Source of the DNA: Flavobacterium hiemivividum
GTDB taxonomy: Bacteria; Bacteroidota; Bacteroidia; Flavobacteriales; Flavobacteriaceae
Length of the DNA: 64,000 bases
Assembly: GCF_004349145.1 (NCBI RefSeq)
Contig: NZ_SMFO01000001.1
Span: 682,001 to 746,000 of the forward strand
Direction: 5' to 3'
The notes under the pieces were generated by a model. It saw nothing but the letters and a program-made list of their open reading frames with translations. It was not told the origin of the DNA and did no database searches. This document shows positions 62,526-64,000 of this stretch, piece after piece (positions within the stretch are counted from its first letter, which is position 1; the number at the start of each line of letters is the position of its first letter). The position numbers and the translations under genes were made by a program.

Positions 62526-63882
62526 TTAATTACAAGGTGTTGAAGTATATGTTTTAGACCCATCAGGATGCGTGGTTTCTTGGGGTTTGATGGGTTTAAA
62601 TTCTCCATCACTGTCTCGCTTGAGTAAAGTTATCCCTGCATTATATTTATCCAAAACAAAAGCAATTGCCTCTGTCTTTCCATCGATACTAGACCCCATT
62701 GGAGTTACAAGATCTTGTAATTGGTTATATATAAAATCAGGAAATTCAGGACTATAACCGGGTAATTGGTCAGCGGGATAAGCCGCAACAAAAGCTTGAG
62801 CCGCTGCGAAGTCGGTAACCACTATTCCGTAAACCTCTCCATCTGTTAAAACAAAGGTTGTTGTAAAATTACTGCTTTTTACATTCAATTTTACACTGGC
62901 ATATATATCTCCCGCGGATAGTGGGGTGTTGTTTGGATGGTTGTGTAGGGCAGCAAACGCCCCCGTCCAGCTAGTATTTGTTGCTACCAAATATTGTGAA
63001 GTACCATTATTCATCGGCGCTTGGGTTATTTTTCCATCTGCATCTTTTCCTAGGGTAATGCTGTGTTCCAGACCATCAGCACTTGCTGTAATAATGCTGG
63101 CTTTAGCGGATAAATAGTTACTATCCTGAGAAATGGATGTGGCTGCTTTAGCAGTTGTGCAAGGATCTGATGCCGTAGCATTTGTACCTGTGCCATGAGA
63201 TCCACCACCATAATAAGGAATAGTTGTGGTATCAGAGCCGCCGTCAGGAAGACAAAAAATAATTCCGGTACGTCTTGGAGGACCGGTATCAAAAAGCTCA
63301 ACAACCTCATAGCAAGTTACGGAGGCCTCTTTGTTGGTTATGTTTGGTTTTTGAACTGCTTCTTTGCCATCAACTAGTACATTGAGATTTACACTTTTAT
63401 TGCCATTATTAATAATCAACACCTTCCCTGTGAAATCATTCGGAATGCTAAAGTAATTTATTTTGGCTATCTCTTTTATCAAATCAAAATCCTTTTTGGA
63501 GGACGAAATATTAATAATATAGGGAGTAAACTCATTTTTAGCGGTTTTAATAAACAGCAATCTATTGACTGAGATCGTCGAATTATCCGCAGTTAAAAAA
63601 ATATGCTGTTTTAAAATTATTGGGACTTCAACTGCTATCTCATTTCCGCTATTTAGCGATTGTGCTTTTTCCCAATCAATTTTATCAGCAAATTCCAAAA
63701 GACTAAAATTGTTTTTTAAAGGATTATCTTCAAACCACATTTTAGCAGAATCCACTTCATTTTGTTGATTTACAACCGAGGTTGCAGCTTTGGTTTCAAT
63801 ATCTTCATTAGAGCAAGAACAAAACAAAAGAACCAGGAAAATTCCTAAGTAATGGGGGGGGGATCAGTATATTTTTTATCAT
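62526..63882 (-). CDS. Lipoprotein with C-terminal JAMM-like domain; start separated by a G9 tract
   Basis: The frame open from TTG 63827 (433 residues) starts inside a signal peptide (LFCSCSNED). ATG 63882 (MIKNILI) lies upstream but in another frame; the two meet at a C9 tract (plus G9, 63854-63862). With eight or eleven C the reading would be MIKNILIPPHYLGIFLVLLFCSC, a normal lipoprotein signal with lipobox LLFCSC. The C-terminal region has H295-N-H297-P with S304 and D307 (ALHNHPNNTPLSAGDI), like the JAMM/MPN motif HxH-P-x-S-xx-D but one residue shorter than canonical. It could be a surface peptidase. N-terminal half (about 20-130) unknown. Confidence 0.7.
63854..63862. repeat. G9 homopolymer tract at a lipoprotein start
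   Basis: Nine G residues (C9 on the coding strand) at codon 7-10 of the JAMM-like lipoprotein gene, in otherwise AT-rich DNA. In the present length the ATG and the body of the gene are out of frame. A dyad AAAGCTAT/ATAGCTTT (63900-63924) lies just upstream of the ATG. Confidence 0.75.
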
Positions 63883-64000
63883 AATTATCTGGTTAAAATA
63901 AAGCTATTTTATTTGTATAGCTTTTGCTAATGTAAGAAAAATATTCTTTATAAGTGTTTCTAACGATATTTTTTCTTGATTTATACATGAAGATTACAAC

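Overview
The window is a chromosomal segment of a Flavobacteriaceae bacterium, most likely Flavobacterium. Evidence for this: AT-rich DNA; promoters with TTTG and TAnnTTTG boxes, typical of Bacteroidetes; a type IX secretion component (PorZ-like); a complete Bat aerotolerance operon; a Zn-finger-degenerate DksA; an SDR-type threonine dehydrogenase like the one known from Flavobacterium; and many SPII lipoproteins. No rRNA, tRNA or CRISPR array was seen.

Layout. 1-3.3 kb: 3'-truncated uvrC (minus), a zinc deacylase and 5-formyl-THF cyclo-ligase (plus). 3.3-8.9 kb: small secreted or membrane proteins, one split by an in-frame amber codon, then a large secreted GH31 glycosidase with FN3, discoidin-like, dockerin-like and cohesin-like domains. 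9.2-18.5 kb (minus): lspA, dksA-like, ileS, recO, porZ, gdhA. 18.7-31 kb: mixed metabolism: trans-sulfuration PLP enzyme, DUF4163/DUF3298 lipoprotein, DinB, ArsC-like, DMT exporter, yicC-gmk-(four-helix-bundle)-nadD, a LysR/DJ-1/YqhD aldehyde-stress-like cluster and gpsA. 31-33.4 kb: pheS, a small conserved protein, cvpA. 33.6-42.9 kb (minus): moxR-DUF58-membrane protein-batA-batB-batC-batD-batE. 43-53.7 kb: aldo/keto reductase, SDR, DUF4382 lipoprotein, AlbA_2 protein, phosphatase, barrel protein, ALDH7-type dehydrogenase, 3-hydroxyanthranilate dioxygenase, EEP hydrolase, LD-carboxypeptidase. 53.9-61 kb: yraN, ACT-domain protein, a REP-associated transposase (RAYT) between two near-identical hairpins, mfd, lipoprotein, threonine dehydrogenase.

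The last 3 kb (61.1-63.9 kb) is accessory in character: a lipoprotein with a JAMM-like motif whose natural start is separated from the rest by a G9/C9 tract, a second small lipoprotein, a 5'-truncated papain-like fragment (YNCTDFA), and a membrane-anchored protein whose start is displaced by an A6 tract. It resembles a secreted peptidase or toxin/immunity remnant.

The intergenic DNA holds several repeat families: RAYT-flanking hairpins, GC-rich hairpins placed directly after stop codons (strongest in the bat operon), degenerate TTAGT-type repeats (on both sides of the four-helix-bundle gene), and short dyads in a 700-bp gap before a phosphatase gene. The best candidates for follow-up are the RAYT/hairpin unit, the poly-G lipoprotein locus with its neighbours, and the stop-adjacent hairpins. 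Several apparent frameshifts lie in homopolymers, so sequencing error must be excluded first.
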